From contig JAFAYL010000061.1 of the NCBI GenBank assembly GCA_019240405.1, positions 1-64,000 on the forward strand: a stretch of DNA of 64,000 nucleotides, in the 5' to 3' direction. Position numbers and translations under genes: made by a program. The stretch is from Acidobacteriaceae bacterium. Its GTDB lineage: Bacteria > Acidobacteriota > Terriglobia > Bryobacterales > Bryobacteraceae. This document shows positions 63,645 through 64,000 of the stretch, piece after piece (positions within the stretch are counted from its first letter, which is position 1; every line of letters starts with the position of its first letter). The notes beneath the pieces are model-generated. The model searched no databases, was not told the origin of the DNA, and was given only the letters and a program-made list of their open reading frames with translations.

Positions 63645-63694
63645 CGGCCACAGTGTATCAGCAGCACCCCCGCCCGTGTACATAAGCCGAATGG

Positions 63695-64000
63695 CTAGTT
63701 TTCCGGGGTTGTTTTCGTCTTATCTTTAAACGCCAGGCGGTAAGCGCGGCGTTCAGCCGCTTGATCAAATCGGCGCTTCTCTTCGTCTGTTTCGGGCACA
63801 ATTTGCGGTAACACTATCCGGTTTCCCGCTGGATCCAAAGCCACAAACGTCAAGTATGCGGAAGATGTGTGTCGGATATCGCCTCCCTGCAGGTTCTCTA
63901 CCCAAACTTTCACTCCCACTTCCATCGAGGTCCGGAACACACGGTTCACCTGTGATCTTAATCTCACGAGTTCTCCCAACCGAACCGGATGTAAGAACGT
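63695..64000 (-). CDS. Acyl-CoA thioesterase (hotdog fold), partial
   Basis: The C-terminal 101 codons of a YciA/BFIT-like acyl-CoA thioesterase; the N-terminus is cut off by the right edge. FLHPVRLGELVRLRSQV and RTSMEVGVKVWVE are the conserved second half of the hotdog domain, followed by a charged Lys/Arg-rich tail. The active-site Asn/Asp half is outside the window. Confidence 0.85.
   Translation of the reverse strand, partial: TFLHPVRLGELVRLRSQVNRVFRTSMEVGVKVWVENLQGGDIRHTSSAYLTFVALDPAGNRIVLPQIVPETDEEKRRFDQAAERRAYRLAFKDKTKTTPEN

Noticed and set aside
1-64000. CRISPR arrays, tRNA or rRNA genes
   Set aside because: No regularly spaced repeats and no tRNA-like T-loop/acceptor combinations were noticed on either strand; a covariance-model scan would be needed to exclude unusual tRNAs.

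Overview
This 64 kb window looks like a chromosomal segment of a Gram-negative member of the Acidobacteriota, probably a Bryobacter/Solibacter-like lineage. That placement is inferred from a very large Oar-type TonB-dependent receptor with an N-terminal carboxypeptidase-regulatory domain, MacB/FtsX-type permeases without a partner ATPase, a DUF5666 protein, a DUF4337 protein, several proline-tailed secreted proteins of unknown function, and frequent TTG/GTG starts behind strong Shine-Dalgarno sequences. No marker gene (rRNA, tRNA) is present to fix the taxonomy.

Layout. 1-5.2 kb: a leftward CusC/CusB/CusA-type RND efflux operon (the pump gene runs off the left edge), preceded by a membrane-anchored PAS-LuxR regulator. 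5.4-10.7 kb: an orphan Flp-type pilin, a PAS-PAS histidine kinase, a secreted protein, a DUF4337 membrane protein, a UvrC-like protein lacking the C-terminal nuclease half, and a small zinc ribbon. 10.8-19.3 kb: envelope and RNA genes (yvcK-glmU, truB, an MsbA-like ABC exporter, a DUF3108 protein, a secreted protein, a GT9-like glycosyltransferase). 19.3-25.3 kb: acyl-CoA dehydrogenase/meaB/methylmalonyl-CoA epimerase/mtnP in one leftward operon, divergent from glcEF. 25.3-31.4 kb: two ABC permeases, a YheT-like hydrolase, an M24 peptidase and a sodium:solute symporter.

31.5-45.7 kb is the most unusual part: an intact, one-direction cassette of phage head and tail genes (terminase large subunit, portal, scaffold, P22-type coat, connector, tail terminator, tail tube, tail assembly chaperone with a programmed -1 frameshift signal, a very short tape measure, two distal tail proteins and a 1321-residue hub/fibre protein). 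No integrase, repressor, replication or lysis gene accompanies it. Size, order and the short tape measure resemble a gene transfer agent (GTA) or another domesticated siphovirus-like particle. A small helix-turn-helix gene is divergent from the terminase across a control region containing repeats.

45.7-56.9 kb: a PhzF-like protein whose usual catalytic Glu position is Gln, a 0.7 kb stretch with no confident gene, a DksA/TraR-like protein, a DUF5666 protein, the TonB receptor, a ribose-type binding lipoprotein, an ornithine cyclodeaminase-like enzyme, and a MoxR/chelatase-type AAA+ ATPase paired with a VWA protein. 56.9-62.4 kb: a leftward operon HU - M50 protease - GT2 - GT4 - prepilin peptidase - uppS - cdsA with a good sigma-70 promoter. 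62.6-64 kb: an Rcp1-like response regulator, thiol peroxidase, and a thioesterase truncated by the right edge.
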